A stretch of DNA of 64,000 bases from Phycisphaeraceae bacterium (GTDB taxonomy: Bacteria; Planctomycetota; Phycisphaerae; Phycisphaerales; UBA1924), in the NCBI GenBank assembly GCA_020639195.1, contig JACKHB010000003.1:310001-374000 (forward strand), read 5' to 3'. The notes under the pieces were generated by a model that was not told where the DNA came from, ran no database searches, and worked only from the letters and a program-made list of their open reading frames with translations. Position 1 is the first letter of the stretch. Every line of letters begins with the position of its first letter. The translations under genes were made by a program, and so were the position numbers. Positions 46,140-55,581 of the stretch are shown here, piece after piece.

Positions 46140-46310
46140 ATGGGACGAGTCGTCCGCTACCAGTTCATGGGAAGTCTGCCGGTGCTGATACTGCTGTCGG
46201 TGTTCGTCATCACCATCCCGTGGGCGGTGGTGTACCTGCTCCAGAACACGCTGCGCCTCGAGCACGAGACGGATGATCCCGAGGCGATGGTGGCGAGCCT
46301 GTCGCGCTGA
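46140..46310 (+). CDS. 56-residue single-helix membrane protein
   Basis: ATG 46140 follows AAAGGAGCTCGCAG, a strong ribosome site. The product has a short basic N-terminus (GRVVRYQF), one 24-residue hydrophobic helix (LPVLILLSVFVITIPWAVVYLL) and an acidic tail ending VASLSR. Its TGA is directly against the convergent YhaM-like gene stop. No family recognised. The strong ribosome site and tidy layout make it a credible gene despite its length. Confidence 0.55.
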   Translation: MGRVVRYQFMGSLPVLILLSVFVITIPWAVVYLLQNTLRLEHETDDPEAMVASLSR

Positions 46311-47312
46311 TCAGCCCGCGAGCGGATCGGGCTTGTAGAGCTTGGTGTCCAGCGCCCACTGCTTCTGCGTGAAGTTGCCGCCGAGGTCCAGGGGCGCTTC
46401 TTCGCCTTGCGGGCGTGTCGCGTCGAGGGCCATCTCCGTCTTGGCGTCGAGATTGTCGAGCTGGGCGATGAAGAGTGCCTCGGGGGTCGAGGGCTTCTTC
46501 GCGGCCCCGAACTCGGGCTCGCCGTGGTGGCTGACGATGATGTGCTGGAGCACGGTGAGCGCGCCGTGGGGCAGGCGCGTGCCGGTCTGGGCCATCATCT
46601 GCTGGGCCTTGTCGTGCAGCATGATGGCGCCCTCGACGATGTGGCCGATGAGTTCGCCGCGATCGGTGTATTCGAAGGGGCCGTCGCAGGCGAGTTCGCG
46701 GGTCTTGCCGAGGTCGTGCAGGAAGAGGCCCATGAGGACGATGTCGCGGTTGAGGCGCGGGTACAGGGGCAGCATGGCCTCGGCGAGGCGGAGCAGTTGC
46801 AGCGTGTGCTGGAGCAGGCCGCCGATGTAGGCGTGGTGCATGCTCTTGGCGGCGGGGCTTCGCCGCAGGGCTTCCATGAGGTGCTCATCGGCGAGGTAGG
46901 TCTCGGCGAGGGCGCGCATGGCGGGATGGGTGAGGCTCCGCATGATGCCATCGAGCGCGGAGAACATCTCGGCGATCGGATAGCGAGAGACGGGGAGCAG
47001 GTCCGCGAGCTGCTCGGCGGTGGGCTCGAGCGGATCGATGGTGTGGATGATGATCTGGAGCTCGCCCTGGTAGGGCTGGGTCTCGCCCTGGATCCAGACA
47101 AAGCCGTTGGTGGGCAGGGCCCGGAAGACGGCCTCCTCGATGGTCCACATGCGCCCGGGGAGTTCGCCGGTGCGGTCTCGGAGCAGGCAGCGGAGGTAGG
47201 GCTTGTCCTGGCGGGTGCGGCCCATCTGCGCGTTGGAGATGGTGAATGGGCCCTCGATTCGCTCGGAGGGGCCGAGTTGGCTGATCAGGCGGCGCGGCGC
47301 GGTGTTGGGCAT
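46311..47312 (-). CDS. YhaM-like 3'-5' exoribonuclease (OB fold plus HD domain)
   Basis: The 333 residues have an N-terminal OB-fold nucleic-acid-binding domain (about 15-105; FTISNAQMGRTRQDKPYLRC, NGFVWIQGETQPYQGELQI). An HD phosphohydrolase domain follows, with the metal ligands in MHHAYIGGLLQHTLQLLR, MGLFLHDLGKTRELA and QHIIVSHHGEPEFGA. The late ALFIAQLDNLDAKTEMAL is also typical. The order OB-HD and length fit YhaM (CvfD/CbfA), a single-strand 3'-5' exonuclease of Firmicutes and planctomycetes. It stands alone. Confidence 0.85.
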   Translation of the reverse strand: MPNTAPRRLISQLGPSERIEGPFTISNAQMGRTRQDKPYLRCLLRDRTGELPGRMWTIEEAVFRALPTNGFVWIQGETQPYQGELQIIIHTIDPLEPTAEQLADLLPVSRYPIAEMFSALDGIMRSLTHPAMRALAETYLADEHLMEALRRSPAAKSMHHAYIGGLLQHTLQLLRLAEAMLPLYPRLNRDIVLMGLFLHDLGKTRELACDGPFEYTDRGELIGHIVEGAIMLHDKAQQMMAQTGTRLPHGALTVLQHIIVSHHGEPEFGAAKKPSTPEALFIAQLDNLDAKTEMALDATRPQGEEAPLDLGGNFTQKQWALDTKLYKPDPLAG

Positions 47313-47369
47313 AGGCAGAGGCTAGGAGCCACGTGCCGCGGGGTTGCGCGGCCGAGGCACCAACGGGCC

Positions 47370-47813
47370 CTACCGCCCGAGAAAGTGCGATGGGACGGGC
47401 CCGTGGTCGGCGCGGATGGTGGAGCGGATGCCGCCGCGGCCGGTGAAGTCGGCACGGACCTGGAGCCAGATGGGATTCATGAGGGCGACGAGGTCGTCGC
47501 GGATGATGTTCGTGAGCCTCTCGTAGAACGCGCCCTCGGTTCGGAAGCTCTGGAGGTAGAGCTTGAGGCTCTTGAGTTCGACGCAGGAGCCGCGGGCCGA
47601 GGCGGGGCGTGGTTGGAAGCGGATGGTGATGGTCCCGAAGTCAGGGTGGCCGGTCTTGGGGCAGAGGCTGGTGAACTCTGCATGGACGTGCTCAACGACG
47701 AACGGGGCGTCGGAGGGGGTCTCAAAGGCCTCGAGGAGGGAGGAATCGGGCATCGGCGACGATATTCCGGGAAATCGCCGGGGAGTCGCGGGGGCGTTGT
47801 CGCGTTTGCTCAT
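47370..47813 (-). CDS. queF: NADPH-dependent preQ0 reductase QueF
   Basis: QueF reduces 7-cyano-7-deazaguanine (preQ0) to preQ1 on the path to queuosine. The 147 residues match the short (YkvM-type) form: EFTSLCPKTGHPDFGTI contains the catalytic Cys and Asp, and VELKSLKLYLQSFR is the substrate helix. The following SFRNHGIFHE motif is SFRTEGAFYE here, keeping the Glu that binds the base but with Tyr for His. ATG 47813 follows GGAGGTGCCC. Only 23 bases separate it from the divergent dockerin gene, so no preQ1 riboswitch is present. Confidence 0.9.
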   Translation of the reverse strand: MSKRDNAPATPRRFPGISSPMPDSSLLEAFETPSDAPFVVEHVHAEFTSLCPKTGHPDFGTITIRFQPRPASARGSCVELKSLKLYLQSFRTEGAFYERLTNIIRDDLVALMNPIWLQVRADFTGRGGIRSTIRADHGPVPSHFLGR

Positions 47814-47836
47814 GGGCACCTCCAAGGAGCGCGAGC

Positions 47837-50689
47837 ATGCAACGGAATCCGGGAGTTCTGGTCGTCGCGGCGGGTCTGGCGTGTGCGGTCGCCCATGCCC
47901 AGGAGTATCAGTGGGTGGGTGGGTTCGGCACGAACTGGTCGGATCCTCGCAATTGGTCGCCCCAGGGGGTTCCCGGTCAGGAGCCGCTGATCGGGGTGGA
48001 CGTGCTGATTCCCGCGAACTCGCCCGACGCGTGGCTGAACACGCCGGTGCAGGTGGGGCGGATCACGGCGGAGGACTTCCTCCGGATCCAGCACAACTTC
48101 CTGATCCTGAGCGACTCGACGATGACCGGGCCGGGCTTTGGCGGCGGAGCGGTGTTTGCCCCGGAGTACATCCTCGGCGGTCGGCTGGACCTCGACGGCA
48201 CGGGATCGTGGTCCAAGGGGAAGTTCTTTGGCGCGGGCCCGTTGGCGGTGATGGACGGGACGCTCACGATCGCGGACTCATCTGTCGAACGGTCGCTCAA
48301 CGGCACGGCCATGCTGGTTGAGGTCTCGGCAGAGGTCATCCAGGGCGCGAACTTCGGGGTCAACGACGACGCGACCATCGAGAACTTCGGGACGTGGCGG
48401 CTGCGGAGCACGCTCCAGGCGTCGCCCGATCCGGACTGCGAGTTGATCAACTACGAGGACCTGGTGCACGATGTGGCCGGGACGCACTTTCTGGGGCTGA
48501 AGCTCAGGCAGCTGTCGGGCGAGGTGCGGTCGGAGATGGGCACGTTCACGCTCAACGGCGGCGGGACGTACGGGGGTGGAACGCTGCGCGCGATGCAGGG
48601 CGGAACGCTCGAGTTGAGCGGCGCGGGCCAGCCGCACATCGTGGGACAGGTGACGGCGACCGGCGACGGGGTCTTCAAGCTGACGGGAAGCGAGATCTTC
48701 GTGGAGCAGGCCGGGGTGCTCGATGTGGACATGACGGCGCCCGGCTTCGCGCAGATCACGTCCAATGCCTTGATTACCGTGCCCGGAACGCTGCGCGCGA
48801 GCGCGAAGCTGGAGTGGTTACAGGGCCAGATCGGCGGTACGGGGGTGTTCGAGATTGCGCAGGGCGGCAAGCTGGAGATCAAGGGAAGCGACCACGCCCT
48901 GAGGAGTCGAATGCACGTGATCGGCGAGGTGGCGCAGACCAGGCGCGTGGACTGCGACTTCGGCGGGTGGATCGACGTGGACGGGATCTACACCCTGTAC
49001 GACTCGACGATCGGTCTGGGCCCGCTGCCGTCGCAGTCTGAGAGAATCGAGGTCCGTGGCGAGTTGCGGGCCTTCCCGCTCAATGCCGCGGTCATCGCGA
49101 TCCCGGTGCACATCAAGGATGGTGGACTCCTGCATGTGAGTCCCTCCGAGATTGACTCCGACGAAGACGTCTGGCTGGGCGCGGGCGGCACCGCTGAGGG
49201 AGATGCGCGGATCCGCGTGGACGGGGGCACCGACGCGTGGGTGAACCTGGCCGATGAGTTCGAGATTCTGTCGGGCGGGATTCTGAGGATCCAGGGCGAC
49301 GGCGCCGTCTTTCTTGGAGGTTCGAGCCCGCGACTGTCGGCTGCGGGGCCCTGTGTCGTGGAGGCCGGGGCGTATCTCATCTTCGGGGGCGAAGCCGTGC
49401 TCGGCGGGCCGTCGGGCGTGGCGTGTGAGGGGAGGGTCGAGTGCGTGGCGGAGTTCAGTCTGGAGTCCGCGCCGCTGCTTGTCATGCCCGGAGGTGTGTT
49501 CGACTCGCGGCTTGGGTTCGTCCACGTCGGCAAGGATGAGGCTGCGCCGAGTCTGCTCTACATTGAGCAAGGAGGAAAGGCGCAGGTAGGGGGGATGACC
49601 GTCGGCGTCGGGGCCGTCATCGTGTCCGGTGAGTTGCAGGTGGGCGGCGGGTTCATCTCTGAACATGACCTTGATCACGCCGGGCGCGTGCAGGTGAACC
49701 CAGGGGGACTTCTGAGAAAAGTGTTCGCAACCTCGGAGCACATCTCGGTTTCGTTCACGAACGCTGGACTGGTTCGAGTGGAGGCCGGCGATTTATACAT
49801 CGATGGCCCATTCCTCGATGTGAACGAGCAGCACTACTTGACGAGGGGTCGGTACGACGTGGCGGACGGCGCGAAGATCCACTTTGGCGTACCGCTCACG
49901 GTGCTGTCTGGGGATTCGAGTCTTCGCGGCGGGAGCGCGGGGTTCCCGACGACGACGATCCGTTCTCTCAGCGGCGGGACGCTGACGGCCAGCACGTACT
50001 GGGCGATGAACGAGGGATTGCAGAACCAGGGGACGGCGCGGTCCGAGGGCGGGAGGATCGACGCGGGGGGTCAGACGATCGACAACGGCGGTCAGGAGGG
50101 CGTGGGCGTGGGCGTGCTCGAGGACGTGATCGACCCGGAGAGGCCCGGCGAGGGCGGATTCTCGTGCGCGGCGCTGAACAACGGCGGGTGCGTGCGTCCG
50201 GGCGGGATGGACGCGGCGGGCCCGTTCCGGCTGACGGGCGACTTCAACCAGTTCGCAGCGGGTGTCATCGAGGTGGAACTCGGCGGGCTGGACCCGATCG
50301 ACGGGCACGATCAGGTGACGGTGTCGGGCCGGGCGTCGCTGGGTGGGACGCTGGACATCGCGTTGATCGGAGGGTTCGAGCCGGGGGTGGGCGACGAGGT
50401 CGTCGTGATGACGTTCGCCACTGGGGAGGGGACGTTCGATCTGGTGCGTTCCCCGCTGCTGTCCGATGGTCGGCGGCTGCGCGCCGTGTACGACGCGACC
50501 AGCGTTCGGCTGGTCTCGACGTGCGGGGCGGACCTGGATGGGGACGGCGCCGCGGACGCGAGCGACTTCTTCCTGTACCTGGACGCGTTCGCGGTGGGGG
50601 ATCCGCTGGCGGACGTGACCGGCGACGGCGAGATCGACTCGGAGGACTTCTTCTCCTACCTCGACTCGTTCGCACAGGGAGGCTGCTGA
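47837..50689 (+). CDS. secreted beta-rich protein with C-terminal GC-type dockerin (copy A)
   Basis: This is a 950-residue secreted protein with signal peptide GVLVVAAGLACAVAHA. A WVGGFGTNWSDPRNWSPQG start, as in many secreted beta-helix proteins, leads into a long run of Gly/Val/Leu-rich strands, probably a right-handed beta-helix. The last 60 residues are a dockerin-like domain with two calcium loops (DLDGDGAADASDF; DVTGDGEIDSEDF) bounded by Cys (STCGADL and GGC), the Phycisphaerae GC-type. It likely anchors the protein to a surface complex. The last 795 bases are almost the same as in copy B (three differences seen). Copy B begins two bases after the stop. Confidence 0.82.
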   Translation: MQRNPGVLVVAAGLACAVAHAQEYQWVGGFGTNWSDPRNWSPQGVPGQEPLIGVDVLIPANSPDAWLNTPVQVGRITAEDFLRIQHNFLILSDSTMTGPGFGGGAVFAPEYILGGRLDLDGTGSWSKGKFFGAGPLAVMDGTLTIADSSVERSLNGTAMLVEVSAEVIQGANFGVNDDATIENFGTWRLRSTLQASPDPDCELINYEDLVHDVAGTHFLGLKLRQLSGEVRSEMGTFTLNGGGTYGGGTLRAMQGGTLELSGAGQPHIVGQVTATGDGVFKLTGSEIFVEQAGVLDVDMTAPGFAQITSNALITVPGTLRASAKLEWLQGQIGGTGVFEIAQGGKLEIKGSDHALRSRMHVIGEVAQTRRVDCDFGGWIDVDGIYTLYDSTIGLGPLPSQSERIEVRGELRAFPLNAAVIAIPVHIKDGGLLHVSPSEIDSDEDVWLGAGGTAEGDARIRVDGGTDAWVNLADEFEILSGGILRIQGDGAVFLGGSSPRLSAAGPCVVEAGAYLIFGGEAVLGGPSGVACEGRVECVAEFSLESAPLLVMPGGVFDSRLGFVHVGKDEAAPSLLYIEQGGKAQVGGMTVGVGAVIVSGELQVGGGFISEHDLDHAGRVQVNPGGLLRKVFATSEHISVSFTNAGLVRVEAGDLYIDGPFLDVNEQHYLTRGRYDVADGAKIHFGVPLTVLSGDSSLRGGSAGFPTTTIRSLSGGTLTASTYWAMNEGLQNQGTARSEGGRIDAGGQTIDNGGQEGVGVGVLEDVIDPERPGEGGFSCAALNNGGCVRPGGMDAAGPFRLTGDFNQFAAGVIEVELGGLDPIDGHDQVTVSGRASLGGTLDIALIGGFEPGVGDEVVVMTFATGEGTFDLVRSPLLSDGRRLRAVYDATSVRLVSTCGADLDGDGAADASDFFLYLDAFAVGDPLADVTGDGEIDSEDFFSYLDSFAQGGC
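49895..50689 (+). repeat. 795-nt direct repeat, copy 1 (3' end of dockerin gene A)
   Basis: Matches 52768-53562 at an offset of 2,873 bases. The differences I could find are at 49980 (C/T), 50221 (C/A) and 50683 (C/T), about 99.6% identity over the length. Sequence before 49895 is diverged. Confidence 0.93.
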
Positions 50690-50691
50690 GC

Positions 50692-53562
50692 GTGGACGCA
50701 AGCTTGGGAGATGGAAGGACTGGTCGTTGGCGTGCGGTGGCTCGAGCCGCGTGTGGCCTGGCAGCGCTATCGGGAACCTGCTGCGCTCAGCCGCGAGTCT
50801 GGACGGGCGCCGACACGACCCGTCCAGACGACTGGCGGAGCGAACTGAACTGGAACCCTGTGGGGGCGCCCGGATTCCCACCGGTCGGCCCCCAGCACGT
50901 CGAGATCCCGTTGGGGGCGAGCGCGCTTCCTCGCCTCAATCGCCCCATTGATCTCTTGAGCCTCACGGCGATGTCGCCGGTGCGCGTCAACAACCCACTC
51001 ACGCTCCAGGGCGACTCGACGATGACAGGGCCAGTGTTTGGCGACAACTCCAGCACCAGCCCTCTGGTCTCTCTGGGCGGCATGCTCGAGGTCGATGGAG
51101 CGGCGGTGTGGAACCGCGTGACGTTTCAGGGAGCGGGGCCGGTCAGGGTCACCAGCGGTGTCCTCAGCATCGAGAACTCCCCCAGCTCAAGAAAGCTCGA
51201 TGGCGTCGTGCTCGAGAACCGCGCGGTGGTCGCGCAGAATGCGGTAATCGAGTTCGAGAACGCAGGCCGGATCGAGAACCTCGGTGAATGGGTGCTCAAC
51301 ACGAGCCAGCCGGTGTCCACTGATCCAGGCGCGAGCTTCCTGAACGCCGGGGTGATCCGATCCAGCGGGGGATCTCGGTCGCTGGGCATTCGCACGACGA
51401 TGTCCGGAGGTGAGATCCGGTCCGAATCCGGAAGCCTCTTTCTCACGGGCGGCGGCCTGTACACGGGCGGGACGCTGCGGGCGGAAGCCGGCGCCATGCT
51501 GCGACTGTCGGGCTCGAACATGCCGAGCGTTGCCGGGCCTGTGCAGGCGCGCGGCGACGGCGTGTTCGAGATCGCCGGTGCGGCGGTTGTGATCGAGCCG
51601 GCGGGGCTGTTGGATCTGGGGATGGCGGGAGATGATGGCTCGGCGCGGATCTTCGATGCGCTGGTCTCGGTCAATGGCGTGCTGCGGATCAGCACCGCGG
51701 CGGGTTGGGAGGATGGCGAATTGGTCGGGACCGGGCGTGTGGATGTGCGGCCGGGCGCCACGCTCACGATCGATTCCGGCGACGATCACCAGTTGCGATG
51801 CCTGCTGCGCGTGCAGGGCGAGGCGGTCCAGACTGCACGGATGGCGGTGGACGCCGGCGGGGTGGTGGACATCCGAGGAACGTACACGCTCCACGACACC
51901 GGGATCGACGAGGGCACGTTGCCGTTCCTGACCGAACGTGTCGAGGTGCGGGGCGTGCTGGTCGCGGACTCGGAGAACGGGTCGTTCGTGGAGATTCCGA
52001 CCCACATTCTCGACGGGGGCGTGGTGCACACTGCCGTCGCGGGAGACATGGACAGCAGTCCGGAGCTGAGGCTCAACGGCGGGCGATCCGAGGGCGAGGC
52101 GACGATCCGCACGACCGGCGGTCAGACGGCCATCACGACCGTGCACCGAGAATTCGAGGTGGCAACCGGACAGCTCTCGGTCCAGGGCGACGGGGTCTTG
52201 CTCTTTGATGGCGGTGCGCTGCGCGCGACGGCGCCGTGCGTGGTCGAGCCCGACTCAATCCTTGGAGTCAGCCTGGCATCGGTTGCGGGCTCGGGGGGCG
52301 TGATCTGCGACGGGCGCGTGTCCATGCAACTGGCGGCGGTGACAAGCTCGTTCATCCAGATCCGAGACGGAGGCCGATTCGAGGGTCTCGTTGTGGAGTT
52401 CAGGCGCGAGGACCAGGGCCCTCCTGCTGCGCTGATCATCGAGGCCGGTGGCGAGGCGTTCTTCTACGGCGTGAGCCTATCCCCGGGTGTGATCGCAAAC
52501 TCCGGACGGATTGAGTTGAGGGGTTCGATCCAGGCGGTGGCCGAGCCTGAGGAGTGCCTCGTGGCGATCGCGCCGGGCGGATTGCTCAACCAAGTTGAAG
52601 ACGAGACCAATTCGATCAGCGCGCGCTTCACAAACTCGGGCACGGTGGAGGTCGAAGCGGGCACTCTCGATTTGACGGGCCCGTTTCTCGACATCGGACA
52701 ACAGGGCGTACTGGTGCGTGGGAGATACATCGTCGCGCCCGGCGCCACTATCCGATTCTCCGAGCCTCTCACGGTGCTGTCTGGGGATTCGAGTCTTCGC
52801 GGCGGGAGCGCGGGGTTCCCGACGACGACGATCCGTTCTCTCAGCGGCGGGATGCTGACGGCCAGCACGTACTGGGCGATGAACGAGGGATTGCAGAACC
52901 AGGGGACGGCGCGGTCCGAGGGCGGGAGGATCGACGCGGGGGGTCAGACGATCGACAACGGCGGTCAGGAGGGCGTGGGCGTGGGCGTGCTCGAGGACGT
53001 GATCGACCCGGAGAGGCCCGGCGAGGGCGGATTCTCGTGCGCGGCGCTGAACAACGGCGGGTGCGTGCGTCCGGGCGGGATGGACGCGGCGGGACCGTTC
53101 CGGCTGACGGGCGACTTCAACCAGTTCGCAGCGGGTGTCATCGAGGTGGAACTCGGCGGGCTGGACCCGATCGACGGGCACGATCAGGTGACGGTGTCGG
53201 GCCGGGCGTCGCTGGGTGGGACGCTGGACATCGCGTTGATCGGAGGGTTCGAGCCGGGGGTGGGCGACGAGGTCGTCGTGATGACGTTCGCCACTGGGGA
53301 GGGGACGTTCGATCTGGTGCGTTCCCCGCTGCTGTCCGATGGTCGGCGGCTGCGCGCCGTGTACGACGCGACCAGCGTTCGGCTGGTCTCGACGTGCGGG
53401 GCGGACCTGGATGGGGACGGCGCCGCGGACGCGAGCGACTTCTTCCTGTACCTGGACGCGTTCGCGGTGGGGGATCCGCTGGCGGACGTGACCGGCGACG
53501 GCGAGATCGACTCGGAGGACTTCTTCTCCTACCTCGACTCGTTCGCACAGGGAGGTTGCTGA
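50692..53562 (+). CDS. secreted beta-rich protein with C-terminal GC-type dockerin (copy B)
   Basis: This paralogue of copy A starts at GTG 50692, two bases after its stop, and gives 956 residues with a signal peptide (VARAACGLAALSGTCCAQ). The N-terminal two-thirds are homologous but diverged (DSTMTGPVFGDNSSTS against DSTMTGPGFGGGAVFA). The final 264 residues, including the dockerin-like domain, differ from copy A by one residue (Met for Thr, LSGGM). The structure is again mostly beta strands. Tandem order, coupled spacing and shared end suggest duplication followed by gene conversion of the 3' end. Function unknown; surface display inferred. Confidence 0.8.
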   Translation: MDASLGDGRTGRWRAVARAACGLAALSGTCCAQPRVWTGADTTRPDDWRSELNWNPVGAPGFPPVGPQHVEIPLGASALPRLNRPIDLLSLTAMSPVRVNNPLTLQGDSTMTGPVFGDNSSTSPLVSLGGMLEVDGAAVWNRVTFQGAGPVRVTSGVLSIENSPSSRKLDGVVLENRAVVAQNAVIEFENAGRIENLGEWVLNTSQPVSTDPGASFLNAGVIRSSGGSRSLGIRTTMSGGEIRSESGSLFLTGGGLYTGGTLRAEAGAMLRLSGSNMPSVAGPVQARGDGVFEIAGAAVVIEPAGLLDLGMAGDDGSARIFDALVSVNGVLRISTAAGWEDGELVGTGRVDVRPGATLTIDSGDDHQLRCLLRVQGEAVQTARMAVDAGGVVDIRGTYTLHDTGIDEGTLPFLTERVEVRGVLVADSENGSFVEIPTHILDGGVVHTAVAGDMDSSPELRLNGGRSEGEATIRTTGGQTAITTVHREFEVATGQLSVQGDGVLLFDGGALRATAPCVVEPDSILGVSLASVAGSGGVICDGRVSMQLAAVTSSFIQIRDGGRFEGLVVEFRREDQGPPAALIIEAGGEAFFYGVSLSPGVIANSGRIELRGSIQAVAEPEECLVAIAPGGLLNQVEDETNSISARFTNSGTVEVEAGTLDLTGPFLDIGQQGVLVRGRYIVAPGATIRFSEPLTVLSGDSSLRGGSAGFPTTTIRSLSGGMLTASTYWAMNEGLQNQGTARSEGGRIDAGGQTIDNGGQEGVGVGVLEDVIDPERPGEGGFSCAALNNGGCVRPGGMDAAGPFRLTGDFNQFAAGVIEVELGGLDPIDGHDQVTVSGRASLGGTLDIALIGGFEPGVGDEVVVMTFATGEGTFDLVRSPLLSDGRRLRAVYDATSVRLVSTCGADLDGDGAADASDFFLYLDAFAVGDPLADVTGDGEIDSEDFFSYLDSFAQGGC
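52768..53562 (+). repeat. 795-nt direct repeat, copy 2 (3' end of dockerin gene B)
   Basis: Second copy of the repeat described for 49895-50689. The boundary at the left is sharp (CTCACGGTGCTGTCTGGGG); on the right it ends at or just after the stop codon. Confidence 0.93.
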
Positions 53563-53599
53563 AGGACGGCTTGCCCGCTGAAGCGATCGGCCGGCGTCG

Positions 53600-54445
53600 C
53601 TATCGATTTCGAAGGATTAAGCGTGGGTACGACAGCTGTTGGGCCCAGATCCCGATTTCCACGGTCTCAACCTCAGACACGGTCGCCCTCCCCATCCGAA
53701 TGCCGCTGATCGTCACCCCACTGGAGTACTCGGCTACTCTGGCCTCACTGGGTCGCCAATCAGCTACATAATGAACGGAATGCGCGACTTCGCCTTTGGC
53801 GTTTCGAAGGCGTACGGCCAGATAGCAATCAGTGAGTCGGCGGCCGGACTCGTTTACGAGCGTCAATGTGTCACTATTCAGAATGCTTGGAAACTGAGTC
53901 TCCCGGAAAGTGGCGCGAAGTGGGCATGGGCCGCTGGCCCGCTCTCGCTGCTTCGCGATCTCCAAGATTGCGATGCTGACCAAGTCCCGCTGAACTCGTA
54001 TCCGATCAAGCGCAGCAGCAATCTCGCTTGATCGGTTTCGCACGCCTCGCGCCGCCCAACGGCTTGCCGGCGCCGGTTCTTCGCTGAGCTGCCCCAAACT
54101 AAGCAGCCCGAGAGCAACATCAAATCCAGCACGGTCATTAATATTGATAAGGAGGGCATACGCATCCTGCAGAACAGACGCAGCTTGCCTGCACACCGGA
54201 GCCAAGTCTGAACGTTGCTCGGCCATCTTTCGGAATCCTGCCAGAGAAGACTCGGCACGATCCAGAATAGTGTTGATTTCCTCGGGAGCGCCAGCGACGC
54301 GCATCGGGTAGGCAAAGGTACGCGCCAGGCTGGCCACATCCGGATCGAAGTCGAGGTCTTGGGCTGGCTGCGCGTCCTGTGATTCACGGCATCCCATGAT
54401 CGCGATGAGAACCAAGAGCGGGACCAGGCGATGTGTGGAGGCCAT
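53600..54445 (-). CDS. hypothetical lipoprotein
   Basis: The 281 residues start with RLVPLLVLIAIMGC, a good lipobox. A helical region (EEINTILDRAESSLAGFRKM; CRQAASVLQDAYALLI) and a C-terminal beta-rich part (TLVNESGRRLTDCYLAVRLR) follow. The last part has the pattern of the FxLyD-like domains found in lipoproteins, a weak impression. No homologue recognised. GC is lower than in the dockerin genes next to it. It could be accessory. Confidence 0.68.
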   Translation of the reverse strand: MASTHRLVPLLVLIAIMGCRESQDAQPAQDLDFDPDVASLARTFAYPMRVAGAPEEINTILDRAESSLAGFRKMAEQRSDLAPVCRQAASVLQDAYALLININDRAGFDVALGLLSLGQLSEEPAPASRWAARGVRNRSSEIAAALDRIRVQRDLVSIAILEIAKQRERASGPCPLRATFRETQFPSILNSDTLTLVNESGRRLTDCYLAVRLRNAKGEVAHSVHYVADWRPSEARVAEYSSGVTISGIRMGRATVSEVETVEIGIWAQQLSYPRLILRNR

Positions 54446-54489
54446 GCTCTATGATACCGTGCGATTCTGCGGCACGAAGGCAAGATTCC

Positions 54490-55497
54490 TCAGTTGTATC
54501 GACGCAGGAGTTCGACGATCCGGGGCTGATTCTCCTCGATGCGCAGGCTCTCGCGCATCAGCCGCACCGCTTCCTGCCGGGCCTTGTCGTCACGCTGCTC
54601 GCTCCAGAGATACTCGTTGAGATGGCACACGGCCAGGCCGTTCATGGCCGGGTAGTGGCGACGGTCGGCAGAGAGCGCTTGCTGGAAGGACTCGATGGCG
54701 GTCTCGTAGTCGCGCATCCGGAACGCCGCGGCGCCCAGTCGCTCGAACGCGATCGCGGAGGGCTTGATGCGGATGACCTGGTCGAGCGTGTTGATGGCTT
54801 CGTCGTGACGTCCGAGGCGAGACAGCGAATCGGCCATGTTGAGCAGGAGTTCCGGGGTCAGTTCCATCAGCTCGGCCGCCTGCTGGTACTCCGCAACGGC
54901 GGCGCTGTGGTTGTCCAACGCGGCGTAGATGGCGCCCAGGTTCGCGCGAGCGGGACCGCTCTGGCCGTTCATGCGAACGGCTCGGATGCCATAGACGAGC
55001 GCCTGGTCGGGCTCACCCATCTGCAGGTACGCGGTGGCGACGTTGAGGTTGGCCTCGACGTCGTACGGGCGGATTGCCAGCGCACGGAGGTAGGCGCGGA
55101 CGGCCTCGGCGATTCGGTTCAGCAAGTGGAGACTCAGGCCATGGAGGTACTGGGCATCGAAGTTTCGCGGCTCCAACTGGGCCGCCTGGCCGTACTTCTC
55201 CTCGGCCGCCTGGAAATTGCCCTTGCGCCGGTAGATGTCGCCAGCGCCGAGATAAGCCACCGTCAGCTCCGGATTCACGGCGATCGCGCTTTCGAAGGAC
55301 GCCAGGGCGGAGTCGAGATCGCCGGCCGCCTCGCGGCGGCGGCCTTCTATGACGGCATACGTCCCAGGTGCTGGCGGCCGGATTCCGGGACGCGCGCGGC
55401 CGTCCTGTGCGGTGGTGCATGCCCAGAGCGCCAACGGCACGGCCAGAAGGGCCAGGGGGGCGAGGCGGCGGCTGGAACGGAGCGTTTCGAAGACCAT
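54490..55497 (-). CDS. TPR-repeat lipoprotein
   Basis: The 335 residues begin with a lipoprotein signal (LAPLALLAVPLALWAC) and then hold about seven TPR units, for example GDLDSALASFESAIAVNPEL, GNFQAAEEKYGQAAQLEPRN, NRIAEAVRAYLRALAIRPYD, GRHDEAINTLDQVIRIKPS and RDYETAIESFQQALSADR. PilF/PilW-like pilotins have this plan, and so do many other envelope assembly factors. ATG 55497 is preceded by GGGAGTCGCG. It is in the same direction as nfo and the fab genes, but 84 bases after nfo. Confidence 0.8.
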   Translation of the reverse strand: MVFETLRSSRRLAPLALLAVPLALWACTTAQDGRARPGIRPPAPGTYAVIEGRRREAAGDLDSALASFESAIAVNPELTVAYLGAGDIYRRKGNFQAAEEKYGQAAQLEPRNFDAQYLHGLSLHLLNRIAEAVRAYLRALAIRPYDVEANLNVATAYLQMGEPDQALVYGIRAVRMNGQSGPARANLGAIYAALDNHSAAVAEYQQAAELMELTPELLLNMADSLSRLGRHDEAINTLDQVIRIKPSAIAFERLGAAAFRMRDYETAIESFQQALSADRRHYPAMNGLAVCHLNEYLWSEQRDDKARQEAVRLMRESLRIEENQPRIVELLRRYN

Positions 55498-55581
55498 CGC
55501 GACTCCCGTACTCGACACGACTCGCCGATTGAACGTCCGAGAACCCTTGGAGGTTCGGGCGATCAGAGGATGTTCATCGGC

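Noticed and set aside
47814..47836. Possible preQ1 riboswitch before queF
   Set aside because: The spacer is 23 bases, too short, and lacks the aptamer.
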